The notes: generated by a model from the letters alone, not told the origin. Positions 49,501 through 60,978 are shown, numbered from the stretch's first letter. The stretch: DNA of 64,000 nt from Mesostigma viride (GCA_009746045.1 RPFO01000175.1:62001-126000); one strand, 5' to 3'. Made by a program: numbers and translations.

Positions 49501-52500
49501 GCTGCGTGAACAAGGTGGGTGGGTGGGTGCGCAAGAAGAGCGCTGCGTGGACAAGGTGGGTGCGTGCGCAAGAAGAGCGCTGCGTGAACAAGGTGGGTGG
49601 GTGCGCAAGAAGAGCGCTGCGTGAACAAGGTGGGTGGGTGCGCAAGAAGAGCGCTGCGTGAACAAGGTGGGTGGGTGGGTGCGCAAGAAGAGCGCTGCGT
49701 GGACAAGGTGGGTGGGTGGGTGCGCAAGAAGAGCGCTGCGTGGACAAGGTGGGTGCGTGCGCAAGAAGAGCGCTGCGTGGACAAGGTGGGTGGGTGCGCA
49801 AGAAGAGCGCTGCGTGAACAAGGTGGGTGGGTGCGCAAGAAGAGCGCTGCGTGGACAAGGTGGGTGGGTGCGCAAGAAGAGCGCTGCGTGTACAAGGTGG
49901 GTGCGTGCGCAAGAAGAGCGCTGCGTGGACAAGGTGGGTGCGTGCGCAAGAAGAGCGCTGCGTGGACAAGGTGGGTGGGTGCGCAAGAAGAGCGCTGCGT
50001 GAACAAGGTGGGTGGGTGCGCAAGAAGAGCGCTGCGTGGACAAGGTGGGTGGGTGCGCAAGAAGAGCGCTGCGTGAACAAGGTGGGTGGGTGCGCAAGAA
50101 GAGCGCTGCGTGAACAAGGTGGGTGGGTGCGCAAGAAGAGCGCTGCGTGAACAAGGTGGGTGGGTGGGTGCGCAAGAAGAGGGCTGCGTGGACAAGGTGG
50201 GTGGGTGGGTGCGCAAGAAGAGCGCTGCGTGGACAAGGTGGGTGGGTGCGCAAGAAGAGCGCTGCGTGGACAAGGTGGGTGCGTGCGCAAGAAGAGCGCT
50301 GCGTGAACAAGGTGGGTGGGTGCGCAAGAAGAGCGCTGCGTGAACAAGGTGGGTGGGTGCGCAAGAAGAGCGCTGCGTGAACAAGGTGGGTGGGTGCGCA
50401 AGAAGAGCGCTGCGTGAACAAGGTGGGTGGGTGCGCAAGAAGAGCGCTGCGTGAACAAGGTGGGTGGGTGCGCAAGAAGAGCGCTGCGTGAACAAGGTGG
50501 GTGGGTGGGTGCGCAAGAAGAGCGCTGCGTGGACAAGGTGGGTGCGTGCGCAAGAAGAGCGCTGCGTGAACAAGGTGGGTGGGTGCGCAAGAAGAGCGCT
50601 GCGTGAACAAGGTGGGTGGGTGCGCAAGAAGAGCGCTGCGTGAACAAGGTGGGTGGGTGCGCAAGAAGAGCGCTGCGTGAACAAGGTGGGTGGGTGCGCA
50701 AGAAGAGCGCTGCGTGAACAAGGTGGGTGGGTGCGCAAGAAGAGCGCTGCGTGAACAAGGTGGGTGGGTGCGCAAGAAGAGCGCTGCGTGAACAAGGTGG
50801 GTGGGTGCGCAAGAAGAGCGCTGCGTGAACAAGGTGGGTGGGTGGGTGCGCAAGAAGAGCGCTGCGTGGACAAGGTGGGTGCGTGCGCAAGAAGAGCGCT
50901 GCGTGAACAAGGTGGGTGGGTGCGCAAGAAGAGCGCTGCGTGAACAAGGTGGGTGGGTGCGCAAGAAGAGCGCTGCGTGAACAACGTGGGTGGGTGGGTG
51001 CGCAAGAAGAGCGCTGCGTGGACAAGGTGGGTGCGTGCGCAAGAAGAGCGCTGCGTGAACAAGGTGGGTGCGTGCGCAAGAAGAGCGCTGCGTGAACAAG
51101 GTGGGTGCGTGCGCAAGAAGAGCGCTGCGTGAACAAGGTGGGTGGGTGCGCAAGAAGAGCGCTGCGTGAACAAGGTGGGTGGGTGCGCAAGAAGAGCGCT
51201 GCGTGAACAAGGTGGGTAGGTGCGTGCGCAAGAAGAGCGCTGCGTGGACAAGGTGGGTGGGTGGGTGCGCAAGAAGAGCGCTGCGTGAACAAGGTGGGTG
51301 GGTGGAAGGTGAAGGGCTCGAAGGATGAGGGGTGAGGGTACCACGTGGAGGCGCTGTACCTGTTGGGCATCGCGTACCAGAAACTGCGCATGACGAGGAG
51401 CTAAGGTGGGTGGGTGTAAGATCGCTGCGTGGCGAACGATTGAGCTTCGCATGCATGCAAAGATATCTCATTCAGCTGTCCCATGTATATTAAAAACAGT
51501 AACATTATTAGGATATATTTTTGGATTAGATCCCCCATGCAACTGTCCTCATTCACCCACTCCTCGCTAGAAAGCTTGTCAAGCTTGTGAAGGTGCCATG
51601 GCCACAGGAAAGGTGCCCATAGCCTTTGTCTCGTACCTTTTTATCACCTTGAATTGGTATTCAGTGCTTTGGTGACAGGGGCCATCGCTTCGCCCGACTC
51701 GTGTCGTAGCCAAATATAAGTGCTCTCACGGGAACCATATGTACTTGCGTCCGGCCGGGCCAAACGGAATGGGTACCCTGCACATGTACCCTGGCATATA
51801 CCCTGTCTGCCCTCACAACCAGTGCGCCCTGTGCATGCCGTGATGAGCCTCACCCATCATCCATACCCTCGGACCGCTCTGCACAACCTTGTGCATGTGA
51901 CTTATACCACCACCATGAGCACGCCACCCTGACCAGTGCCTAGCCACGATCTGCAAGCTCAACCCCCTGTCAAACTGGAAGACCGAGTCCTGGAGCAGGT
52001 TGTGGCAGACCTATGGACACCCATGGACACCTATGGACACCTATGGACACCTATGGACACCTATGGACACCTATGGACACCTATGGACACCTATGGACAC
52101 CTATGGACACCTATGGACACCTATGGGCACCTATGGACACCTATGGACACCTATGGACACCTATGGACACCTATGGACACCCCGCCCCTATGCCTGACCC
52201 CGCACGATTGTGCATCATATCACACTATCACTCTATTACTATCATATCACTATGTTACTATCATATTACTATATTACTCGCATATTACTATAGTACTCCC
52301 ATAGCACTATATCACTATCATATCACTATATTACTATCATATCACTATCGATCCATGCCCATGCCTTATTGCGTTTACCATTCCATGCTTATTGCGTTTA
52401 CTATCGCTTGCCTTGTGTGTTTACCACCGTATCGTACCACTGTATCGTTTACCACCGTATCGTGTACGTTTGTATCCAGGCGGTGGCGGATCTGAGCAAG

Positions 52501-55500
52501 GGCCTGCGGCTGACCAGCCGCTCGGGCGACGAGTTCCGCAGCGAGATGCTGTTTGCGCGCGGTGTGGCCAGCCGCGACCTGGGGGAGTATGCGGAAGCGA
52601 TCAAGGACCTGCAGTTTGCCAGCGAGAAGAACGCCAACGGGTGAGATGAGACCGATACGTGACTGGGATACCTGCGACACGTTTGTCAACACGAACACTG
52701 TATATAGAGCGCATGAGGGTGCGAAGAGTACGAAATGTGCCTGCGATGCCTATACTACCAGTGGTACTGTTATTTCTGCGTATAGCGAGAGGGACGCCCC
52801 CACAGCGGCACACCCCGCTGCGTGCGGAAACCCCATACTAGCCGCACTTGATGCACTGCTACCCTTAGAGAGAGCTCACGGAGATGGCGTAAGAGCCATG
52901 CCCTTGCTAGAAGCGCTAGAAGCACTGCTGGAAACTGGAAATTTGTTTTAGAGAGGAGTGTAAGGGGGCGCGCCGGTCCCCAACTATCACAAAGGAGTTT
53001 AACTAGTTGGATTCATTATTGACCTGAAATGTTGTATTAAAATCGAGTTTGAGTAGCTGGATTCATTATTTATCTGAAATGTTGTATTAGAAAGGTGTTT
53101 GACTTGTCTGAGTCATTAGTCATGTGAAATGCTGTATTAGAGAGGAAGTTGACTAATCTGATTCATTATTGATCTGCAACAGGTCGGTGATGATGGTGCC
53201 GGAATAAGACTTTCAGTTTGTGGTCAGCTGCCTCGCCTACGGCTTGCTTGTCTACCCTACACCCACCCAGCTCAGCCCAATTCCTCCCCCCCCCCCCCCT
53301 CCCCCCCTTGGAATGGCATCCCTGTGCAGGCCCCTGGACCCCCGCATCGCGCTGGCGCTGACGTACCTGGCCTCGGGTGACCTGACAGGAAGCGTGCGGG
53401 AGCTGCAGTCGATTCTGGCGTTCAACCGGACGCCGCGGTAAGGCATCCACACACTGAGAACGTGGGCGGAGAAGAGGTCCACGCAAACCCAAACAGGCGC
53501 CCCCGGACCCATGGCACACACCACCACCACCACCACCACCACCACCACCACCACCACCACCACCACCACCACCACCACCACCACCACCACCACCACCACC
53601 ACCACCACCACCACCACCACCACCACCACCACCACCACCACCTCGTCCCCTCTGTCTTGTCACTCTCTTGACACAATTGGGATGAGTGCGGGAACGAATT
53701 CGAAATTTGAGACCCAGACAGCATAGTTCTTGCCAGCCAAGATCTTTCGAGACGAAGATTTGGAATGTGCGGAAAACGCGAAGGGAAAATGACACCAGCG
53801 GTGCAGCCATGCGAGCATGCATGCAGACAGCCACGCAGGCATGCAGGCCGACAGCCATGCAGGCATGCATGCAGACAGCCACGCAGGCATGCATGCAGAC
53901 AGCCATGCAGGCATGCATGCCGACAGCCACGCAGGCATGCATGCGGGGTACCGAGAGAGGACTGCGAGGGTGTGGGGGAGGCACAAGGTTTTGGTGTCCC
54001 ACCGTTCCACGTTCTTGCTCCGGGTGCCCATGCATGCCTTCTCTGCTTCTTCTTCTCTGCGTCATTCTCATCCTCTTCTCATTCCCTGCTTCCTTCTCTG
54101 CTTCTTCTTTCTCTCCTTAAACCATGCATGCCTTTATGCATCTGCCACGGGTCACGCCTGCACTGATTCACATCAAAGTGAGCTTAGCCCAAACGAGGCT
54201 GCGCCACGGAGCATAGGCCCTGATTAACAAGGATGGCGTCGGGGATAGGAACGGGTGTGGGGAGTGGGGAGAGTACACCCCCCGCATCGTTCGTTCTAAG
54301 TCAGGGGCAACAATGCGGGGAGAGCGCGTGCATACCCTTTCTGCGCCCACTCCCCACGTGTGGGTCTATTCGCCGTATGCCACCATATGCGCGGGCAATC
54401 ATTTCTCACTGTGGTACCTCCACATATCATCATCTGCATGTCATTATCCACATATTATCATCCATATTTTCTTATCCACATATTGTTATCCACGCATTAT
54501 TATCCACATATTATCATCCGGGTGTTACCCACATTAGTTGCGCATGCATGAAAGCACCCAGCACTTACGTTTTGACACGTGGGTAACCTCCTGACCCCTG
54601 ACCCCTGACCCCTGACCCCTGACCCCTGACCCCTGACCCCTGACCCCTGACCCCTGACCCCTGACCCCTGACCCCTGACCCCTGACCCCTGACCCCTGAC
54701 CCCTGACCCCTGACCCCTGACCCCTGACCCTTGACCCCTGACCCCTGACCCCTGACCCCGTTTTCCAATTCCTTATTTCACACTCTCCGTTCCCTATTCC
54801 ACGACCCCCCCATCCTGCTCCCCCCAAGTGAGCTTTTCAAACCGGCGGGGCGTTCCCCCCTCATGAACTGGTGTCGCGCGTGCGCGTTCTGCCCCTCTCG
54901 CGTCGGTTCCCCGCCCCAGCCACCACGAGCTGCTGGGCATTCACCCCACGTCCCCCTATTCCGCCGTACCACATTCCCCACGACTCCCCTCTGCCTATCC
55001 CCCCCACCCCAGCTACTACAACCTGCTGGGCATGGTGCGCGCAGTGACGCGGGACCTGCCGGCCGCCAAGCGCGAGTTTACGTTCGGGATGTCGGAGCCT
55101 GGGGGCGCCGAGTGCGCCCCCCTCTACTACAACCGGGCAGTCGCCTTCCAGAGCATGGCGGAGCTGATGGGGGGGCAGCTGGCGTGCCCCCCCAGCGAGC
55201 GAGAGGAGATGCGCAAGGAGCTCGAGGGCGCGGCGCCGCTCGACGTGAGTCGCGGGAAGGGGGGTGGGGAGGACTTTGGGATGATAGTGATCGTGGGGAT
55301 GATAGTGACCGTGGGGATGATAGTGACCGTGGGGATGATAGTGACCATGGGGATGATAGTGACCATGGTGCTGATAGTGACCATGGTGCTTATAGTGACT
55401 GTGGTGCTGATAATGAGCATGGTGCTGATAGTGACCATGGTGCTGATAGAGACCATGGTGCTGATAGTGACCGTGGTGCTGATAGTGACCATGGTGCTGT

Positions 55501-57619
55501 TAGTGACCATGGTGCTGATAGTGATCATGGTGCTGATAGTGACCGTGGTGCTGATAGTGCTGCTGATGGGGATCATGGTACTGATATTCCAGATGATTGC
55601 AATGATGGGATACCCTTTCTTTGCCACGCTTAGCGTTGTACGAGCGGTAAGGATGGCATGTCTAGTCTCCCGTAGTTTAGATGCTTACTGCTGCGAGGTA
55701 ATTAGATATTTGTGAGGCGCTGAGTGGGGCATCTGCCGGGATCTGGGAACGGTCCCTCCGCTAGCTTCATCATCCGTCAGGTCACGATTCAACGTCTGTC
55801 AATAATTGTCCGATGCCCGTGCTGGGACCCCTGTCGCTGAATTTAATGCATCAAATATTACCGTTCCGGGACTCGGACGAGAGGCGGAGGCGCTTCTATC
55901 CTAGTCTTGCTGTCTTCCTTGCCTTTCCATTAAAATTTCATGAACCAAGAAGAAACGCAGGAAACGTAGGAAGATGGGTGGTACAAGAAAAGACCTTCTT
56001 CGCTCTCCCCCCCCCACCCCCACCTAGCCCTGGCCATTCCATCAAGAATCTTGATTGCCTTTCGCGCATGTTTGCCCACTATACAGCGCTCCTCTCTCAG
56101 AATTTTAATTGTGATGTCACGCTGCTTCATAAGCCGGGTGGGAGTGGAGACCCCCTATTTAAGGCTCCAGCATCAGGTTTCTCACACCTGACACCGTCAA
56201 GTAAAAACCCTGCATCCAATTCATCATATTATTTTGTTTAATAAAGAAAGAATTAGTAATTAAGCTACTGAGTCTTAGTTAGTTATTTTTTTTCTGCTTT
56301 CTCACGGGAGCCCCTTCATCTTTGGCCATCCCCCCCCTAACCCACCCCACCCACCCCCTACAATACGTCTACCAGCTGGCGCTCGCCGACATCGACTCCG
56401 CCATCCACCTCGACCCTACCAGCTCCCTCTTCCTGTACACCAAAGGGACAATCCTCATCCTCCGCAACGAGCTGCGGCCCGCGGTGGCCGCATTCGAAGC
56501 CGCGCTTGCGCTCAGCCCTCGCCACGTGGCGAGCCTTTTCGGCTGCGCGGTCGCGCTCAGCCGGCTGCACATGCACCACCGCGCGGCGCGCATGCTCTCC
56601 CAGGCGATCGTGATTCAGCCGTGGGACGCGGGCCTGCACGAGGCGCTTGGCTTGGTGCTGCAGGTAAAGGGGTGCTGCCGGTGACGGGGGTCTAGGATAG
56701 GAAACGGCAATAAGAGACTCGTCTAAAAGTGCAAAAAGTGATCGTTATCCTTAACGTTTATGGTTAAGGTTATGGTCATGGTTAGGGTTAGGGTCAGGGT
56801 TAGGGTTAGGGTTAGGGTTAGGGTTAGGGTTAGGGTTAGGGTTAGGGTTAGGGTTAGGGTTAGGGTTAGGGTTAGGGTTAGGGTTAGGGTTAGGGTTAGG
56901 GTTAGGGTTAGGGTTAGGGTTAGGGTTACGGTTACGGTTACGGTTACGGTTACGGTTACGGTTACGGTTACGGTTACGGTTACGGTTACGGTTACGGTTA
57001 CGGTTACGGTTACGGTTACGGTTACGGTTACGGTTACGGTTACGGTTACGGTTACGGTTACGGTTACGGTTACGGTTACGGTTACGGTTACGGTTACGGT
57101 TACGGTTACGGTTACGGTTACGGTTACGGTTGCAGTTACGGTTGCGGTTGCGGTTGCGGTTACGGCTACGGCGACGGCGACGGCTACGGCTACCGTCACC
57201 ATCACCGTCACCGTCACCATCACCGTCACCGTCACCGTCACTGTCACCATCACCGTCACCGTCACCGTCACCGTCACCGTCACCGTCACCGTCACCGTCA
57301 CGGTTACGGTTACGGTTATGGTTATGATTATGGTTACGGCTGCGGCTGCGGCTACGGCTAGGATTGGGGTTGGGTTTGGAGTTCCGGTTGGGGTTGGGGT
57401 TGGGGTTAGGGTTAGGGTTGGAGTTAGGGTCAGGGTTAGGGTCAGGGTCAGGGTCAGGGTCAGGGTCAGGGTCAGGGTCAGGGTCAGGGTCAGGGTCAGG
57501 GTCAGGGTCAGGGTCAGGGTCAGGGTCAGGGTCAGGGTCAGGGCTAGGGTTTAGGGTCAGGGTTCAGGGTCAGGGCGATGGCGGTGGCGGTGGCGGTGGC
57601 GGTGGCGGTGGCGGTGGCG

Positions 57620-57650
<31 letters not shown>

Positions 57651-58961
57651 TGACGGTGGCGATGGCGATGGCGATGGGGATGGAGATGGGGATGGAGATG
57701 GAGATGGAGATGGAGATGGAGATGGGGATGGGGATGGGGATGGGGATGGAGATGGGGATGGGGATGGGGATGGGGATGGGGATGGGGATGGGGATGGGGA
57801 TGGGGATGGGGATGGGGATGGGGATGGGGATGGGGATGGGGATGGGGATGGGGATGGGGATGGGGATGGCGATGGGGATGGGGATGGGGATGGGGATGGG
57901 GATGGGGATGGGGATGTTCTTATCGTCATTGCGTTGGTACTAGTATTTGTTCTTTGTCTCCGATACTGTAATCGTGTTCTGTATCGGTAATTTTGTAAGT
58001 ACAGTAATCGTTATTGTTGCTATCATTATTATCGTCAACCTGATCGTTACTTGTCGTTGCTATCGGTACCTTTTTTTGTTACCATTGTTCTGATCTATCA
58101 ATCGATTGATGATCCATTGCCTTATCTTGCTATCCCATACTACTGTACATATTGCTGCCCTCGGCCCAGGACATGGCTCATGGCAAGATGCGACGCGCAA
58201 TATAGATACAAAACACCGGCATGACGTAAACAAAAGGTTGTGTTACAGATGCAACTTCAAACTACTTGCATTCGTAGCACGCCATGCATGTGTTTGTATC
58301 TCCTGAGAATCTTCTTTTATTTTATATTATCTGATATATATAGTATTTTTCTTACTGTAGTATCTATTTTCTTACTCCTTTAATTGTTCTTACAGTTGTA
58401 TCTATTTTCTTACTACTATTACGTTATTTTGCTTCCACCCCGCAGGACATGGAGGAGTTTGCCAAAGCCATCACCAGCTTCGACGAGGCGTTATCCCGTG
58501 ACCCCTCGCGCGGCCACTGCCACCTGCACCGCGCCCAGTGCCAGGTGGCGCTGGGCGAGGAGCTCGACGTTTGCATGCGGTCCCTGGACATGGCCTTGGA
58601 GTGCTTATCGGGGGCAGGGACGGGGGTAGCACCCGATAAAGGGCCGGATAAAGGGCTGGACAAAGCGGCGGGGAAGGGTTCCGAGAAAGGGTCAGAAAAG
58701 GGGTCTGAGAAAGGGCCTGAGAAAGGGGCAGCCACAGGGGGTGTGCATGAGCATAAGCCCTCGGGTCACGCGGTGTCGGACGCCAGCAGCGTGGCAGGAG
58801 GGCTCGCGGGGTCGGGCGGCCACCCGCTGCTGGCGCAGCTGTGGCAGTGGCGGGCGCTGCTGGCCGTGCGTGGGGGCCAGCAGAAGGAGGCGCTTGAAGC
58901 CCTGCACAGGGCGGTGGCGGCGGACGGCAAGTGGGCGGGGCTGCGGTTCCAACGTTCCCAG
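43600..58961 (+). CDS. Tetratricopeptide-repeat protein, eight exons, possible ninth
   Basis: Exons: 43600-43880, 44967-45025, 48174-48319, 52480-52640, 53330-53437, 55013-55244, 56376-56663, 58446-58961. All introns are GT-AG; phases chain without error (2,1,0,2,2,0,0,0) to 597 codons. The protein is a string of TPR helix pairs. Examples are [93 protein letters not shown] and [21 protein letters not shown], about ten or eleven repeats in all. Residues ~480-515 are a low-complexity KGxEKG/KGPDKG stretch, then a last TPR-like pair. TPR arrays are protein-protein scaffolds; the partner is unknown, and I cannot assign it to a named family (no kinase, J-domain or signal peptide). A ninth exon at 60448-60540 would end it. 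Confidence 0.88.
45170..47245. repeat. 25-bp minisatellite in TPR intron 2, about 83 copies
   Basis: Unit GGGGTGAACGTGTGTGTRCT plus TTCTA. Almost the only variation is one R position (G or A; one unit reads GCACTT), and like units sit in runs. It occupies two thirds of intron 2. Confidence 0.97.
47835..48180 (+). repeat. Degenerate ~112-bp repeats copying the intron 2 acceptor
   Basis: A (C)GCAG(C/T)GAGCAA sequence occurs at about 47835, 47949, 48059 and 48171. The last is the real acceptor and exon 3 start (GATGCAG then TGAGCAAGGCC). The intervening parts share ..TTACAAAnA.CCnAA. The three upstream copies are decoy acceptors. Confidence 0.7.
48320..51300. repeat. 37-bp minisatellite in TPR intron 3, about 80 copies
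   Basis: Unit GTGGGTGGGTGCGCAAGAAG plus AGCGCTGCGTGAACAAG, with variation in the number of GGGT steps, GAACAAG/GGACAAG and GTGCGTGCGC. It starts exactly at the splice donor. Because 37 is not a multiple of 3 and stops are rare, all three minus frames stay open for over 1000 codons; these are not genes. Confidence 0.97.
51301..52010. other. Rest of TPR intron 3 before the decamer array
   Basis: Includes a degraded copy of part of exon 3 (CGTGGAGGCGCTGTACCTG.. at about 51343-51400; compare 48262-48318). So the exon 3 end was duplicated downstream of the minisatellite. No other gene. Confidence 0.6.
52011..52180. repeat. (CTATGGACAC)n decamer array, about 17 copies
   Basis: Near-perfect 10-bp repeats within intron 3, followed by an A/T-rich tract of CACTATCATAT-like degenerate repeats to about 52350. 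Confidence 0.96.
52985..53185. repeat. Degenerate ~54-bp repeats in TPR intron 4
   Basis: Four diverged copies around GATTCATTATTGATCTGAAATG and TTGTATTAGA. A C run (53286-53308) precedes the acceptor. Confidence 0.75.
53519..53641. repeat. (CCA)41 microsatellite in TPR intron 5
   Basis: Perfect trinucleotide array, so His, Thr or Pro homopolymer ORFs on plus and Gly, Val or Trp on minus are artefacts. Confidence 0.97.
53806..53945. repeat. ~24-bp GCATG-rich minisatellite in TPR intron 5
   Basis: Five to six copies of CATGCAGACAGCCACGCAGG followed by CATG. Rich in GCATGC palindromes. Confidence 0.93.
54589..54757. repeat. (CCTGACC)n heptamer array in TPR intron 5
   Basis: About 24 perfect 7-bp copies with a single variant (CCTTGACC). 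Confidence 0.96.
55278..55600. repeat. 18-bp minisatellite in TPR intron 6
   Basis: Unit GATAGTGACCATGGTGCT with variants, about 18 copies. Being a multiple of three, it yields long Met-Val-Leu-Ile-Val-Thr ORFs that are not genes. Confidence 0.94.
56781..57918. repeat. Chain of hexanucleotide arrays in TPR intron 7, including TTAGGG
   Basis: Consecutive arrays: (TTAGGG)n about 56781-56927, (GGTTAC)n 56927-57130, mixed GGTTGC/GGCTAC, (CGTCAC)n about 57187-57300, mixed, (GGGTCA)n 57427-57545, (GGTGGC)n 57573-57650 and (GATGGG)n 57656-57918. Adjacent arrays differ by one or two bases. Reading frames give (VR), (VT), (GS), (AV) and (GD) dipeptide ORFs, all spurious. Confidence 0.95.
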
Positions 58962-60447
58962 GTGAGGCAAGGCGAGGGTATGAAGGGACGGAGAGGGGGG
59001 GGCAGGGGAAAAACTAGGCTCTGGAATCGGTCCGCTTTAGAATGCGGGTGCTCTTGGGGATATTAGAAATGGGGCGAATAGGGGGGAACGGGTGACTTTA
59101 GGGATGCAGAAACACTCCTCTTTTGTTTTTCTCCTTTATTTTTACACCTTGTATTTGGTTGATTTCGGTCTTTTTATTGCCAAAAAGAAAAGTGATGAGT
59201 GGGGGATCGAAGGGCTATGCGGCCATGCGCGGCTTGCGGTGTGGAAGAATGGTTGCTGGGGGTATTGTGAGACCGGTTTGGAGAGGCTCAGGGGAAGGGA
59301 CGGAGCAGTGAAGATCGAGCCCGGGTGGCTTTCATGGCCACGGTTGCGCTCTATTTTCAAACAATGGGTCGCTCAAGTTATCCATTATGGCGTTCCGTTA
59401 GGGGTTTCAAAATTGTCCGTTAGGGCGCTCTATTGAGGTGTTCAAGTTATCCACTAGGGCATGCCATTATAGCGTTCCATTAGGATGTTCAAAGTAATCC
59501 ATGAGACTGCTCCATGAGGGCATTAAAAGGAATCCATTAGGGCTTTCAAAAGGAATCCATGAGGGCGTTCCATTAGGCCGTTCAAAAGGAATCCATTAGG
59601 GCGTTCAAAAAAATCCATTAGGGTGCTGGGTAGTTGGAGTGGCTTTGTCTGTTCGCACCCTGCAGCCTTAAAACGGGATTATGTGACAGCAGGACGACTG
59701 TAAGAGCACTCCAGCAGAAGGGCGTGCCAGTGCAGCCATGCAGCTGCTTATTTCCGTGGGCTCGTGAGCTGTTTGTGAAGAGCAGCGTGAGCTGTTTGTG
59801 AAGAGCAGCGTGAGCTGTTTGTGAAGAGCAGCGTGAGCTGTTTGTGAAGAGCAGCGTGAGCTGTTTGTGAAGAGCAGCGCGAGCTGTTTGTGAAGAGCAG
59901 CGTGAGCTGTTTGTGAAGAGCAGCGTGAGCTGTTTGTGGAGAGCAGCGTGAGCTGTTTGTGAAGAGCAGCGTGAGCTGTTTGTGAAAAGCAGCGTGAGCT
60001 GTTTGTGAAGAGCAGCGTGAGCAGTTTGTGAAGAGCAGCTTGAGCTGTTTGTGAAGAGCAGCGTGAGCTGTTTGTGAAGAGCAGCGTGAGCTGTTTGTGA
60101 AGAGCAGCGCGAGCTGTTTGTGAAGAGCAGCGTCTGTTTGTAAAGATCAGTCTGGTCTCATGGAAATGTGAGTCAGTTGGTTTCCGTGGGGACCTGCACT
60201 GCCCCTTTGCACGGGGCTGCTAGCAGAAGCGAGCTGGACGGGCAGTAAAATGGCAGACGCATGACATTTAGGCATACGATGTAGTTTAGCAGGGCATGGG
60301 GTTGTGTGGACATTCTTGTTCGGATGTTCTTGATGCGCGTGGGGTCATGTAGATATTCTTGTTAGGACGTTCTTGTTTCGCGTGGGGTCGTGCCGATGTG
60401 AGTGTTTGGCCGTTCTGGCTGCTCACACTGCCCTTGCGTCTCCACAG
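58962..60447. other. Intron 8 or 3' region of the TPR gene
   Basis: Follows a good donor (CCAG then GTGAGG). Contains degenerate GGAATCCATTAGGGCGTTC-like repeats at 59380-59640 and the 23-bp minisatellite below. No other gene recognised. Confidence 0.5.
59764..60133. repeat. 23-bp minisatellite, about 16 copies
   Basis: Unit GTGAGCTGTTTGTGAAGAGC followed by AGC, with single-base variants. Confidence 0.96.
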
Positions 60448-60540
60448 CCGCATGCGTCACATCACCAGTGCGCTAACCCCGTCTTCTTTCCGTCACCACT
60501 GGAGAGTGATAAACACAGGCAGCACAGTATGCTTGGGTGA
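60448..60540 (+). CDS. Possible last exon of the TPR gene
   Basis: A polypyrimidine-rich acceptor (CTTGCGTCTCCACAG) precedes 30 codons in the phase set by exon 8, ending TGA at 60538. The peptide (PHASHHQCANPVF..) is not TPR-like, so this is only the simplest way to close the gene; a TGTAAA 23 bp later could serve polyadenylation. The true end may lie elsewhere. Confidence 0.3.
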   Translation, partial: PHASHHQCANPVFFPSPLESDKHRQHSMLG

Positions 60541-60649
60541 TATAAAATTGGATCAGGAGTGCTGTAAATTTGGCTAGGTCCACTCCAACTTAAGTGCATG
60601 CCGCTCCAAGCGGATCAGTGTTTTTAGTAAGGGTTTTTGTCCGCGTCAG

Positions 60650-60786
60650 CCTGGCCGACTTGCCGCCCTTGGCGGCGCGTCAGACGGCTGACTTGCCGCC
60701 GTTGGCGGCGCGTCGGACGGCTGACTTGCCGCCGTTGGCGGCGCGTCGGATCGCTGACTCGTTGCCAACGGCGGCAAGTCAGCCAA
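60650..60786. repeat. ~35-bp tandem repeat with an inverted copy (hairpin)
   Basis: Three copies around GACTTGCCGCCGTTGGCGGC, then the inverse GCCAACGGCGGCAAGTCAGC at about 60764-60783. The whole can fold into strong hairpins. CTTAAG occurs on both sides. Confidence 0.85.
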
Positions 60787-60978
60787 TGGAATCTTAAGTG
60801 GGGATTCCCAAGGTGGTTCGCTTGCTACAGGGTCTAACGATCCCTGAGATTAGGGTTGGAGCGCATGTCTAGCTTTTGAGTTCTGACTTGTGAAAGCAGC
60901 GAGAAATGGGTTCCATGATACAAAATTCAGAATAATATGACCTACCTCGACTGTTTTTCTGAACTTACTGTTGCAATA

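Noticed and set aside
45170..51300. CRISPR-like arrays
   Set aside because: Repeats are contiguous with no unique spacers, the host is eukaryotic and there are no cas genes; these are minisatellites.
48087..51471. Three overlapping minus-strand ORFs of 1065-1121 codons
   Set aside because: They are translations of the 37-bp minisatellite in all three frames ([18 protein letters not shown] repeats). The region is an intron of the plus-strand TPR gene.
53166..54071. 301-codon minus ORF with a poly-Gly tract
   Set aside because: Reads through (CCA)41 and a minisatellite and overlaps exon 5 on the opposite strand.
55032..55715. Hydrophobic Met-Val-Leu-Ile ORF resembling a membrane protein
   Set aside because: Only its first part (exon 6) is coding; the rest is the 18-bp intron repeat read in frame.
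56723..57990. Val-Thr, Val-Arg, Gly-Ser and Gly-Asp dipeptide-repeat proteins
   Set aside because: By-products of hexanucleotide arrays within intron 7; present in several frames and on both strands.
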